Shown: in pieces, positions 32,397-40,138 of the stretch | Layout of the letters: every line of letters begins with the position of its first letter | Numbering within the stretch: the stretch's first letter is position 1 | NCBI RefSeq assembly: GCF_900109045.1 | Contig: NZ_FNYL01000004.1 | Location: forward strand, 294,055 to 358,054 | DNA length: 64,000 nucleotides | DNA from: Dyadobacter sp. SG02 | GTDB taxonomy: Bacteria > Bacteroidota > Bacteroidia > Cytophagales > Spirosomataceae | Reading direction: 5' to 3' | Made by a program: the position numbers and the translations under genes | Notes under the pieces: model-generated | Seen by the model: the letters and a program-made list of their open reading frames with translations, nothing else | What the model was told of the DNA's origin: nothing | Databases searched by the model: none

Positions 32397-34331
32397 TTGC
32401 GGTTCAGCGTGTTTACCATCCTAAGATTTGTGAGCTATTGGATATTGTGGGCAAGTTTTGCACTCACAACGACTGCTTATGCACAAAAAGATTCCATTGC
32501 CCTCGATCCCGTTACCGTGAAAGGATTTGTCCCTCAAAAATTCATGAGCGGCCTCAAAATCCAACGCATCGATTCCGCATCGCTCGCGCTGGTACGGTTT
32601 CAAAACATCAGCGACGTTCTGTCGGCCTATACTCCGATCGCCTTTAAAAACTATGGCCCCGGCCAGCTCAGCACCGCGTCGTTCCGCGGCACCTCCGCGA
32701 ACCATACCGCCGTTATATGGAACGGGCTCAATATCAATGCTCCTACCCTTGGACAAACAGACTTTTCGACCATTCCTGTGGCTGGTTTCGACCAGCTTTC
32801 GGTACAGTATGGTTCTGCCGCAAGCATTGTTGGTTCCGATGCTGTCGGTGGGAGCATTTTGCTGGGAAGTAATGCATCGGCAAACCCGTTACATGTGTCT
32901 GTGGGTAGACAACAGGAGAGTTTCCATAACCACCAGGCGCGGGTAGACATCGGATATGCATTGCCGTTGAACAGTCAATGGGCATTTTCCGGCAAAACGG
33001 CACTTTACCATGGCAGGATGAATAACGATTACCCGAAACCCACCCGGAACACCTACGCGCTGCTGCCTACCGAAACTTCCCAGAAAGGGATCGTACAGGA
33101 TTTGTTTTTCCGTGCGAAGAACGACCAGGAAATCTCGGCGCACGTTTGGCTCACCGACAATAACCTCATACTAACCCCCGACGATTCCCAGGGCCGCGAA
33201 ATGACCCGCACCTCCGCCTACCGCACGATGGTACGCTATCAGGTACGCACGCTCACGCTCCGCACGGCCTGGGTGCGCGATATCATCGATTATGCCAAGG
33301 GAGATATCTCTCGACCCGACCATTCGGTAACCGACAAGTTCGCTTCGAGAATTGAAAAGGACTTTACGCTAAATATTGGAAGCAATGTAAATCCTGTTTC
33401 CATCAAAACCGGAGGAGAATGGACGCACTACCGCTCACGCGTGCCCGGGTACGCGTACTCGCCCGTGAGCGAGAACCGTACCGATTTCTTTCTGCTGAGC
33501 CGCTGGCAGCCAACGTCGCGGATTACCGCTTCCATTAACCTCAGACAAGGCCTGGTTACCGGATTTATTCCGCCATTTACACCGTCGGTCGGTTTGGAAT
33601 ATAGTTTAATTCAAAAAACACTTTATAGCCTGCTCTTGAAAGGCTCCTATGGCCGAAGCTACCGCGTTCCGACTTTGAATGAACGATACTGGAAAGACCT
33701 GGGCAATCCCGGTATCCGTCCGGAGACGGGTTGGAACAAAGAGCTTGGCCTCGAACAGGCTTTCAAAGCGGCGCTCGGTGGCACATTACGGACCTCCGCG
33801 ACATTTTACCATAACCGCATTAAAGACTGGACTTACTGGAACCCTGCCAGAAGCTACCGGGTCGAAAACCTGCAACAGGTATTAGCCCGTGGGATTGAGC
33901 TGCAACTTGGTTATCAGCGCCAGAACGGCCTTTGGCGTACAGGGCTGGACGCTGGTTACGCATTCAATAAGAGCACGCAGGAGAAAGCATACGATAATTA
34001 TTCGCAGGAGATTGTGGGCAAGCAGCTGGTATTCGTGCCTGAGCACACGGCTAATGCGAATGCCTTCGGCCAATTCAGGTCTACGAAGCTTACCGGGCAG
34101 TTGCAGGCAGCCAGCAAACGTTATACAACTTTCGACAATTCACAGTTTCTGGATGGTTACGGCCTTGTGAACCTGCTGACCGAGACGACCTTTGCTTTCG
34201 ACAATTTCAAGCTCGTATTACAAGGCCAGATACGCAATGTTACCGACACGTTTTATTTAAATGTCAGAAATAATGCGATGCCGGGAAGAAGTTTTGCATT
34301 AAGTTTAACCTTTAGTTATGATTCTCAATAA
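32397..34331 (+). CDS. TonB-dependent outer-membrane receptor, BtuB-like
   Basis: A 644-residue receptor. The signal peptide ends near TTTAYAQ. The plug domain (about 35-170) includes FRGTSANHTAVIWNGLNINAP and SVQYGSAASIVGSDAVGG. The rest is a 22-strand beta barrel ending in FALSLTFSYDSQ. It is short and lacks the SusC-type N-terminal extension, which places it with BtuB/vitamin- or siderophore-type receptors. The next gene encodes a BtuG-like surface lipoprotein, hence corrinoid uptake is the favoured guess. No ATG precedes the signal peptide: TTG (32397) or GTG (32409) must serve. Confidence 0.85.
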   Translation: MRFSVFTILRFVSYWILWASFALTTTAYAQKDSIALDPVTVKGFVPQKFMSGLKIQRIDSASLALVRFQNISDVLSAYTPIAFKNYGPGQLSTASFRGTSANHTAVIWNGLNINAPTLGQTDFSTIPVAGFDQLSVQYGSAASIVGSDAVGGSILLGSNASANPLHVSVGRQQESFHNHQARVDIGYALPLNSQWAFSGKTALYHGRMNNDYPKPTRNTYALLPTETSQKGIVQDLFFRAKNDQEISAHVWLTDNNLILTPDDSQGREMTRTSAYRTMVRYQVRTLTLRTAWVRDIIDYAKGDISRPDHSVTDKFASRIEKDFTLNIGSNVNPVSIKTGGEWTHYRSRVPGYAYSPVSENRTDFFLLSRWQPTSRITASINLRQGLVTGFIPPFTPSVGLEYSLIQKTLYSLLLKGSYGRSYRVPTLNERYWKDLGNPGIRPETGWNKELGLEQAFKAALGGTLRTSATFYHNRIKDWTYWNPARSYRVENLQQVLARGIELQLGYQRQNGLWRTGLDAGYAFNKSTQEKAYDNYSQEIVGKQLVFVPEHTANANAFGQFRSTKLTGQLQAASKRYTTFDNSQFLDGYGLVNLLTETTFAFDNFKLVLQGQIRNVTDTFYLNVRNNAMPGRSFALSLTFSYDSQ

Positions 34332-34335
34332 ATCA

Positions 34336-35421
34336 ATGAAAATGAAAAAACAGTTAGCCAGTTCATTAGCGATAGCGTTTTCTACCCTCGCAGTATGGTC
34401 GTGTAACCAAAGTGACCCGGCACCAAAGGGTGATTATGTGAGTGGCGTTTTTGTAATGAATGAGGGTAATTTTTTGCAAAATAATGGTGGTATCTCCCAT
34501 TTCGCGCGGGAAAACAACACGGCTACCGCCGATGTTTTCGCGGCAGCAAACGGAACAGCATTGAAGGGCGGCGTGCAGGATTATGCGGCATCGGAAGAGC
34601 AGGGCATTATCCTCGTTGACAATTCGGCGGCTGGCCAGGACAAGGTGCAGTTCGTAGAACGCTACACTTTCAAGGACGAGGGTACCATCGGCGCACCGGA
34701 TATCGAAAATCCCCGCGAAGTAGTGATCGTCGGCAGAAAAGCATACGTTTCTTGCTGGGGCAGTAATTCAGATTATCAGTACGGTACAGGCTATATCGCG
34801 GTAATTGATTTGACCACAAAAAAGGTGACGCAGAAAATCAATATTGCGAAGGGGCCTGAAAACCTCGTTTACAATGCCGGAAAGCTGTTTGTAGGTACGA
34901 CCACATTTACCAACGGAAAAATTCTGACGGTTATCAATACCAATACCGACCAGGTTGCCCAATCGATTCCAATGGAAGGCGTGGTGACGCCGATCGGTGT
35001 TGATGTGAATGGTAAGGTTTGGATTAATGCAGGTATCAAAGCATTGCGTCTGAACCCTGAATCGCTGGTAACGGAGGCTACATTGGCCATCGGAACCGAT
35101 GCTGCGAAAGTCCCTGGTTCGTTTACGATGAGCAACGACCTGAAAACAATCTTTTTTGTATTGACAGAGTTTGACGCCAACTTCAATGCATCCGGTAAAA
35201 CTTACAAGTTCAACATTACAGATTCACAGGTTGATGTAAGCAAACCGTTTATCAGCCGTTATTTCACCGGTTTGACCATCGATCCTACCCAAGGATTGCT
35301 GTACGCTGCCGTAACGCCTTCCCAGACCCAGTCAGGCTACGCAGTGCGTTACCGTGGCGACGGAAATGTGGTCGATTCTATCAAGGTAGGCATCACACCG
35401 ACAGGATTTTTCTTCCAATAA
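34336..35421 (+). CDS. Surface lipoprotein with beta-propeller fold (DUF5074/BtuG-like)
   Basis: A 361-residue protein from the ATG at 34336 (another ATG at 34342 is equally possible). The signal peptide ends in a lipobox (LAVWSC), so it should be a lipoprotein. The mature chain has about seven repeats of a beta-propeller blade (AYVSCWGSNSDYQYGTGYIAVIDL; LFVGTTTFTNGKILTVI), resembling DUF5074 proteins such as BtuG, which capture cobamides at the cell surface for a partner BtuB. It follows the TonB receptor within 5 bp. Ligand assignment is inference from context. Confidence 0.78.
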   Translation: MKMKKQLASSLAIAFSTLAVWSCNQSDPAPKGDYVSGVFVMNEGNFLQNNGGISHFARENNTATADVFAAANGTALKGGVQDYAASEEQGIILVDNSAAGQDKVQFVERYTFKDEGTIGAPDIENPREVVIVGRKAYVSCWGSNSDYQYGTGYIAVIDLTTKKVTQKINIAKGPENLVYNAGKLFVGTTTFTNGKILTVINTNTDQVAQSIPMEGVVTPIGVDVNGKVWINAGIKALRLNPESLVTEATLAIGTDAAKVPGSFTMSNDLKTIFFVLTEFDANFNASGKTYKFNITDSQVDVSKPFISRYFTGLTIDPTQGLLYAAVTPSQTQSGYAVRYRGDGNVVDSIKVGITPTGFFFQ

Positions 35422-35457
35422 AATCAAAAGCCCGGAAATTTCCGGGCTTTTGATTTT
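35420..35457. terminator. Bidirectional terminator
   Basis: A 19-bp perfect inverted repeat with core AAAAGCCCGGAAATTTCCGG and A/T flanks that give T tracts on both strands. It separates two convergent genes. Confidence 0.92.
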
Positions 35458-36080
35458 TAAGCATTCTTCCACTTAATACCACACCCCACCGCTCTCGCCG
35501 ATGGCGTGGTAACGGCTGCTTTACCAGCCAGCAGCTCATTCACTGCATTCTCCACATATTTCTGGCTTGCGGCCTGCGGATCGCCCTGGTTGTTGTCGAT
35601 CGCGCCGATGTAGGCCACTTTGAATTTCTCACCGTCTTTTCTTACCACAAACATGTGGGGCGTATTGGTCGCGCCAAATGCTTTGGTAATGTTCTGAGTT
35701 TCGTCGGACAGGTACGGAAACGTGTAACCTTTCGATTTGGCACGCTGCTGCATGGCCTGGAACGAATCACCGGGCGAGGCATTCACGTCGTTCGGCTGAA
35801 TGGCGATCACGGGGTAGCCCTTGGCCGCGTATTTTTCGTTCAATGCGATGATCCGCTCTTCATAAGCCCTCGCAACCGGGCAGGTGTTGCATGTAAATGC
35901 GATAATGTAGCCTTTGACGTCCTTCTGACCGCCGAGCGACACCATTTTACCATCAATCCCTTTCAAACTGAAATCCTGAACCTCGTCGCCCACTTTGTAG
36001 CCATCAGCCTTAAATGCGGTACTCTGAATGCAAAACGCCAGTAACAGCGCCAGAAATGATGCGGTTTTTACCTTTTTCAT
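35457..36080 (-). CDS. Secreted redoxin (AhpC/TSA-like thioredoxin-fold protein)
   Basis: A 207-residue exported protein: signal peptide (FLALLLAFCIQSTAF), then a thioredoxin fold of the peroxiredoxin type. The active site is IIAFTCNTCPVARAYEERI, a CxxC with proline after the second cysteine, and the loop TNTPHMFVVRKDG supplies the cis-proline. This form occurs in many Bacteroidota redoxins of unknown partner. It lies 12 bp downstream of a TlpA-type gene on the same strand, so the two form a small thiol-redox unit. Confidence 0.87.
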   Translation of the reverse strand: MKKVKTASFLALLLAFCIQSTAFKADGYKVGDEVQDFSLKGIDGKMVSLGGQKDVKGYIIAFTCNTCPVARAYEERIIALNEKYAAKGYPVIAIQPNDVNASPGDSFQAMQQRAKSKGYTFPYLSDETQNITKAFGATNTPHMFVVRKDGEKFKVAYIGAIDNNQGDPQAASQKYVENAVNELLAGKAAVTTPSARAVGCGIKWKNA

Positions 36081-36092
36081 AAGCGTATGCGT

Positions 36093-36575
36093 TTATAATT
36101 GATTGATAATGGATTGCAACTCTCCTTCCTTCACCGGTTTACCAATAAATTTCCTCACCTGACTTTTCTCGTTCACGATCAGCGTCATAGGCAATGCGCC
36201 CGACCATTCGGGCACCAGCTTATCCACCCAGGTGTTGAGATCGGGCTCATTCAGTAAAACGACTTTCGATTTCAGCTTCCTTTGTTTTACAAAAGGCTTC
36301 ACCTTGTTATCCAGCGTTTTGACATCGTCCATGCTCACGAGCAGTACCCTCACTTTTTTCGAAGAGCCGGTTTTATGTAATGCCTCAAACTGCGGCAGCT
36401 CCTTCACGCAAGGCCCGCACCACGTCGCCCAGAAATTGATCACATTCAAAGTATCGTCCTTCACCCGCACGAGCCGCTCCAAATCCTCGTATTTAATCAC
36501 TTTCACCGATTGAGCACGGACCGGGCAGACCAGGCAAAAAAGCGGAATGAAGAAGAGCCAGATTCTTTGTTTCAT
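36093..36575 (-). CDS. TlpA-family thiol:disulfide protein
   Basis: A 160-residue exported protein from the ATG at 36573-36575. The signal sequence (RIWLFFIPLFCLVCPVRAQ) is followed by a thioredoxin fold with NFWATWCGPCVKELPQFEAL (WCGPC active site) and the cis-proline loop ALPMTLIVNEK. TlpA/ResA-type proteins reduce disulfides in the periplasm, for example in cytochrome maturation. First gene of a two-gene unit with the redoxin downstream. Confidence 0.9.
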   Translation of the reverse strand: MKQRIWLFFIPLFCLVCPVRAQSVKVIKYEDLERLVRVKDDTLNVINFWATWCGPCVKELPQFEALHKTGSSKKVRVLLVSMDDVKTLDNKVKPFVKQRKLKSKVVLLNEPDLNTWVDKLVPEWSGALPMTLIVNEKSQVRKFIGKPVKEGELQSIINQL

Positions 36576-36642
36576 AAGGTCACTCTGCACAAAAATTATA
36601 CCACATTTAAGGTAAACAAATGATTATGAGCAATATAAATAA

Positions 36643-36673
36643 AACAAAAAAGTCTCCCAAGCGGGAGACTTTG
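36643..36673 (-). terminator. Terminator after the TPR gene
   Basis: A perfect 10-bp stem AAAGTCTCCC / GGGAGACTTT with a 4-nt loop. On the minus strand it is followed by a T-rich tract. Confidence 0.85.
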
Positions 36674-36693
36674 AATTTCGGGACTATGCCACC

Positions 36694-37434
36694 TTACTTG
36701 AAAAACCCTTGCGGGTCGGGCATCTTGGCTTTAAGTAGTTCAACAAAGTCGAGGTTCAGCTGGCTGAAATCCAGGTTCCGGCCTTTGTGCAAATGTTCCC
36801 ACGACTTGTCGAGCTCGCTGAGATTGTAATGTAGCAAAGCCAGATTATACTGTCCAAGCGCATAAGTCGAATCGATGGAAACTGCGTGTTTCAGTAAATC
36901 GCCCGCCTCGTCCAACTCCTCTTTCCGGCTGGTAATCGCATACAGTTTCAGTTCAACCGTCGATAAATCCACCAGCAATGGCACATTGTTTCCTTGCAGG
37001 CTCACGCCCTTACTCAGCATTCTTTTGGCATCCACCCAGTTTTCGCGCTGGTACGATACAACCCCGAGCCCCCAGTAAGCCTCCACATTCTTGTCGTTCA
37101 ACAGGTGGGCGAGATTGAAGCGGTAACAGGCCGTGTCCAGAGAACCTTCCTGCAAATATTCCCACGCACGGGTCGCAAAAAAACTGCTGGCTTCCGCGCG
37201 GCTGGAAAATGATTTGTCACATTCACTCAGGAATTTGATCTCTTCATCAATCTGCTCCGATGTCTTACTCACTTCCCCGAAGAGCGGGATAATGCGTCTC
37301 TCTTTTAAATCAAGGGACTTTTTGGGGGCAACGTTCGTATCTGTGCTTGGACCCGCGCTTGCCAGATGCGTGTTTTGAGCAAAGCTCAGCACAGGTATCA
37401 AAAGGGCAAGCCAAATTACAACAGACTCTTTCAT
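36694..37434 (-). CDS. Secreted tetratricopeptide-repeat protein
   Basis: A 246-residue exported protein. The signal peptide (VVIWLALLIPVLSFAQ) precedes about four TPR-like helix pairs from residue 95 (ACYRFNLAHLLNDKNVEAYWGLGVVSYQ; ALGQYNLALLHYNLSELDKS). TPR proteins are protein-protein scaffolds; no partner can be named. It is monocistronic, with its own terminator. Confidence 0.8.
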   Translation of the reverse strand: MKESVVIWLALLIPVLSFAQNTHLASAGPSTDTNVAPKKSLDLKERRIIPLFGEVSKTSEQIDEEIKFLSECDKSFSSRAEASSFFATRAWEYLQEGSLDTACYRFNLAHLLNDKNVEAYWGLGVVSYQRENWVDAKRMLSKGVSLQGNNVPLLVDLSTVELKLYAITSRKEELDEAGDLLKHAVSIDSTYALGQYNLALLHYNLSELDKSWEHLHKGRNLDFSQLNLDFVELLKAKMPDPQGFFK

Positions 37435-37502
37435 AATTGACTTTAATAGAAGACAGGTTTTCTATTGTCCAAGTTAAACGGTTTTATTGGAATTGTATTG
37501 CA

Positions 37503-38840
37503 TTACCGGCGTTTACTTCTTCCGGCCCCTCCCCTGCGGCCCTTACTGGTATTCCCGGAGGGTTTTCTGGTCGTGGGGTAGTTGTGCTTCTTCTCGTGAA
37601 ACGCCCCCTTGAACGTCGGATCTTCTTTCCGGCGCTGGTTATCGATCTCGCGCAACATATCCTGTCGCTCCTGGAAAGGCGTCTCGGCAATGTAGACATC
37701 ATCGGGGAACTCCGCCCTCGGGATCTCTGTCCGGATCATCGCCTCGATCTTCCGGATATGGTACTCGTCGGCGATGGTCATGAAGGTAATCGCATTACCG
37801 ACCGTATTCGCCCGGCCCGTCCGACCGATCCGGTGGACATAATCTTCATAGATCAACGGCACATCGAAATTGACCACATGGCTCACTTCGGTAATGTCGA
37901 TACCGCGTGCTACCACGTCGGTCGCTACCATTACGCGGATATTCCCTTCCCGGAATGCTTCCATGGCATTGATTCGGGTATTTTGTCCTTTGTTTGCATG
38001 GATTACGCGCAATTCGGCCTCAGGTACTACCCGGTTGAGCAAATTCTGATGCACCAATCCGGCTACCTCACGGCTGCGCGTGAACACAAGTACGCGTGTG
38101 AGAACCTCCTTGTCTTCCAGTAAATAGGATAGTAAATTGATTTTGGTACGGAAGTTCGGCACCTCGTAGAGCACCTGAGTCACCATTTCGGCAGCAGTTG
38201 CTTGCGGGGTGACTTCGATTCGTGTAGGGAATTCGAGAAATTCGTGGGAAAGGTTTTCGACCTTACCTGAAAATGTGGCCGAGAAAAGCATATTCTGCCG
38301 TTTACGCGGGATAATTTCCAGCAGCTTGCGGATTTGGGGCATAAAACCCATATCCATCATTTTATCAGCCTCATCGAGCACCATCGCATTCAGGTGTTTT
38401 ACGACGATTTCTTCCTGAAAATACAAATCCATAAACCGCCCCGGCGTAGCTACGATAATGTCGACGCCCTTACGCAATGCCTCGATCTGCGTTTTCGGGC
38501 CGACGCCGCCGTAGAGTACCACGGTACGGATGTCGGTGTATTTACCCAGCTGTGTGATGGCTTCGGAGATTTGCATCGCCAGCTCGCGCGTGGGGGCCAT
38601 AATTAATGCCCGTGGATGCTGTCCCTGGGCATATTTGATGCGCATTAATAAAGGTAATGTATAAGCGGCGGTCTTGCCTGTACCGGTTTGCGCGATGCCC
38701 AGAATGTCCTGTCCGGCCAGCGCCACGGGTATTGCCTGCTCCTGAATGGGTGTCGGTTCGGTGTAACCTGCTTCTTCAATCGCATTGAGCAATTGACGGT
38801 TGAGCTTAAACTGCTCGAATGAGTTTTGCGTAGTCTGCAT
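37503..38840 (-). CDS. DEAD-box RNA helicase (RhlE-type)
   Basis: A 445-residue ATP-dependent RNA helicase with all core motifs: Q motif (GYTEPTPIQEQAIP), motif I AQTGTGKTAAY, Ia PTRELAMQ, Ib TPGRF, II VLDEADKMMDMG, III SAT, V ATDVVARGIDI, VI HRIGRTGR. The C-terminal tail is short and basic (RKPSGNTSKGRRGGAGRSKRR), as in RhlE-like proteins involved in ribosome assembly and mRNA turnover. Cold-shock induction is usual for the group, but no regulatory element is evident here. Confidence 0.93.
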   Translation of the reverse strand: MQTTQNSFEQFKLNRQLLNAIEEAGYTEPTPIQEQAIPVALAGQDILGIAQTGTGKTAAYTLPLLMRIKYAQGQHPRALIMAPTRELAMQISEAITQLGKYTDIRTVVLYGGVGPKTQIEALRKGVDIIVATPGRFMDLYFQEEIVVKHLNAMVLDEADKMMDMGFMPQIRKLLEIIPRKRQNMLFSATFSGKVENLSHEFLEFPTRIEVTPQATAAEMVTQVLYEVPNFRTKINLLSYLLEDKEVLTRVLVFTRSREVAGLVHQNLLNRVVPEAELRVIHANKGQNTRINAMEAFREGNIRVMVATDVVARGIDITEVSHVVNFDVPLIYEDYVHRIGRTGRANTVGNAITFMTIADEYHIRKIEAMIRTEIPRAEFPDDVYIAETPFQERQDMLREIDNQRRKEDPTFKGAFHEKKHNYPTTRKPSGNTSKGRRGGAGRSKRR

Positions 38841-38877
38841 TCGGCAAAGTTACGAAAACTAAAACGGTAGCCGGTTA

Positions 38878-39873
38878 TCAGCCCTTCACAACGTCATCGA
38901 CAAGCCCGGCCGAGCCAATATAAAGCGGCGAACGCTGGTGGAACGACTGCGGCACGATATCGAGAATGCTTCCGAACCCGTCGCTCGCCTTACCGCCCGA
39001 CTTTTCGGTGATAAACGCCAGCGGGTAGCATTCATAAAGGAGCCGCAATTTGCCTTTCGGGTCTTTTTTGGTGGATGGATAAAGGTAAATACCGCCTTTG
39101 AGCATATTCCTGTGAAAATCGCCCACAAGCGACCCAATGTACCGCGCGCTGAAATTTCTTGATTTGCATTGCGCCACATATTGCTGCACAAACGGTGGAT
39201 AGCTGTGGTAATGCCCCTCGTTCACAGAGTAAATCTTCCCATCAACCGGTGTACCTATATTTTTATGGGATAAAATGAATTCCCCGAGCGACTGATCAAA
39301 CGTAAAACCATTCACACCATCGCCCGTTGAATACACGAGCATGGTCGACGAACCATAAAGAATGTACCCGGCCGCGATTTGCTTCCGGCCGCCTTGCAGG
39401 AAATCCTCCATCGAAGCCGGGCCATTAATAGGGGTTACCCTTCTGTAAATGGAAAAGATCGAGCCGATCGAAACATTTACGTCGATATTGGAAGAACCGT
39501 CCAGCGGGTCCATGGCTACCACGTACTTGCCGTGGTCGTTACCTGTGTGTATAATGTCTTCTTCCTCTTCCGAAAGTATGGCGCACACTTCCCCACCGTT
39601 TTTCAACGCGCGTATGAAGCGGACATTGGCGACGATATCGAGCTTTTGCTGGTCTTCGCCTTGCACATTTTCGGTCCCGTTCCCGCCTACAATGTCGATC
39701 AGCCCAGCCCGGTTAATTTCCCGGTTGATGATCTTCCCCGCAAGCGCGATGTCTCGGAGCAGTTGCGACAACTCGCCCGTCGCGTACGGGAACGCGCTTT
39801 GGCTGTGCATGATAAACCGGTCGAGGGTGACACCCACCGGTACCACCAGATCCTGTACTGTTTTCGCCGCCAT
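38878..39873 (-). CDS. fbp: Fructose-1,6-bisphosphatase, class I
   Basis: Hydrolyses fructose-1,6-bisphosphate to fructose-6-phosphate in gluconeogenesis. The protein has 331 residues from the ATG at 39871-39873. Metal-site elements are clear: ILSEEEEDI and [22 protein letters not shown], the class I signature. Substrate residues include the [15 protein letters not shown] block near the C-terminus. Its upstream region (39874-40080) is A+T-rich and must hold the promoter. Confidence 0.95.
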   Translation of the reverse strand: MAAKTVQDLVVPVGVTLDRFIMHSQSAFPYATGELSQLLRDIALAGKIINREINRAGLIDIVGGNGTENVQGEDQQKLDIVANVRFIRALKNGGEVCAILSEEEEDIIHTGNDHGKYVVAMDPLDGSSNIDVNVSIGSIFSIYRRVTPINGPASMEDFLQGGRKQIAAGYILYGSSTMLVYSTGDGVNGFTFDQSLGEFILSHKNIGTPVDGKIYSVNEGHYHSYPPFVQQYVAQCKSRNFSARYIGSLVGDFHRNMLKGGIYLYPSTKKDPKGKLRLLYECYPLAFITEKSGGKASDGFGSILDIVPQSFHQRSPLYIGSAGLVDDVVKG

Positions 39874-40080
39874 AGTCAATTGAGTTACATGAGATTGGCA
39901 GGAAATTTACACCCGGATTTTTCCTATTTCCAAACAGTTTGAGCTATTAAATTTTTTTAAAAATTAATATAATTTTATCTCCATAAATTCATTGATTAAT
40001 CCTAAGGGTGAGCTATTTACGAGGTCGTCGTGTTGCACTTTTTAAATGTCCGATCGACATTAATCCGTATTCTTGCATAA

Positions 40081-40114
40081 CAAAAAAGCACAAGGCGCTA
40101 ATGCCCTGTGCTTT
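40081..40114 (-). terminator. Terminator after valS
   Basis: AAAGCACAAGGC (40085-40096) and GCCCTGTGCTTT (40103-40114) form a 12-position stem with one mismatch. On the minus strand it is followed by a TTTTTT tract. Confidence 0.8.
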
Positions 40115-40138
40115 ACATAAGAGTTGTATTTCTGACGC

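Noticed and set aside
37437..38123. A 228-codon plus-strand frame
   Set aside because: Almost wholly opposite the DEAD-box helicase, whose motifs are all intact.
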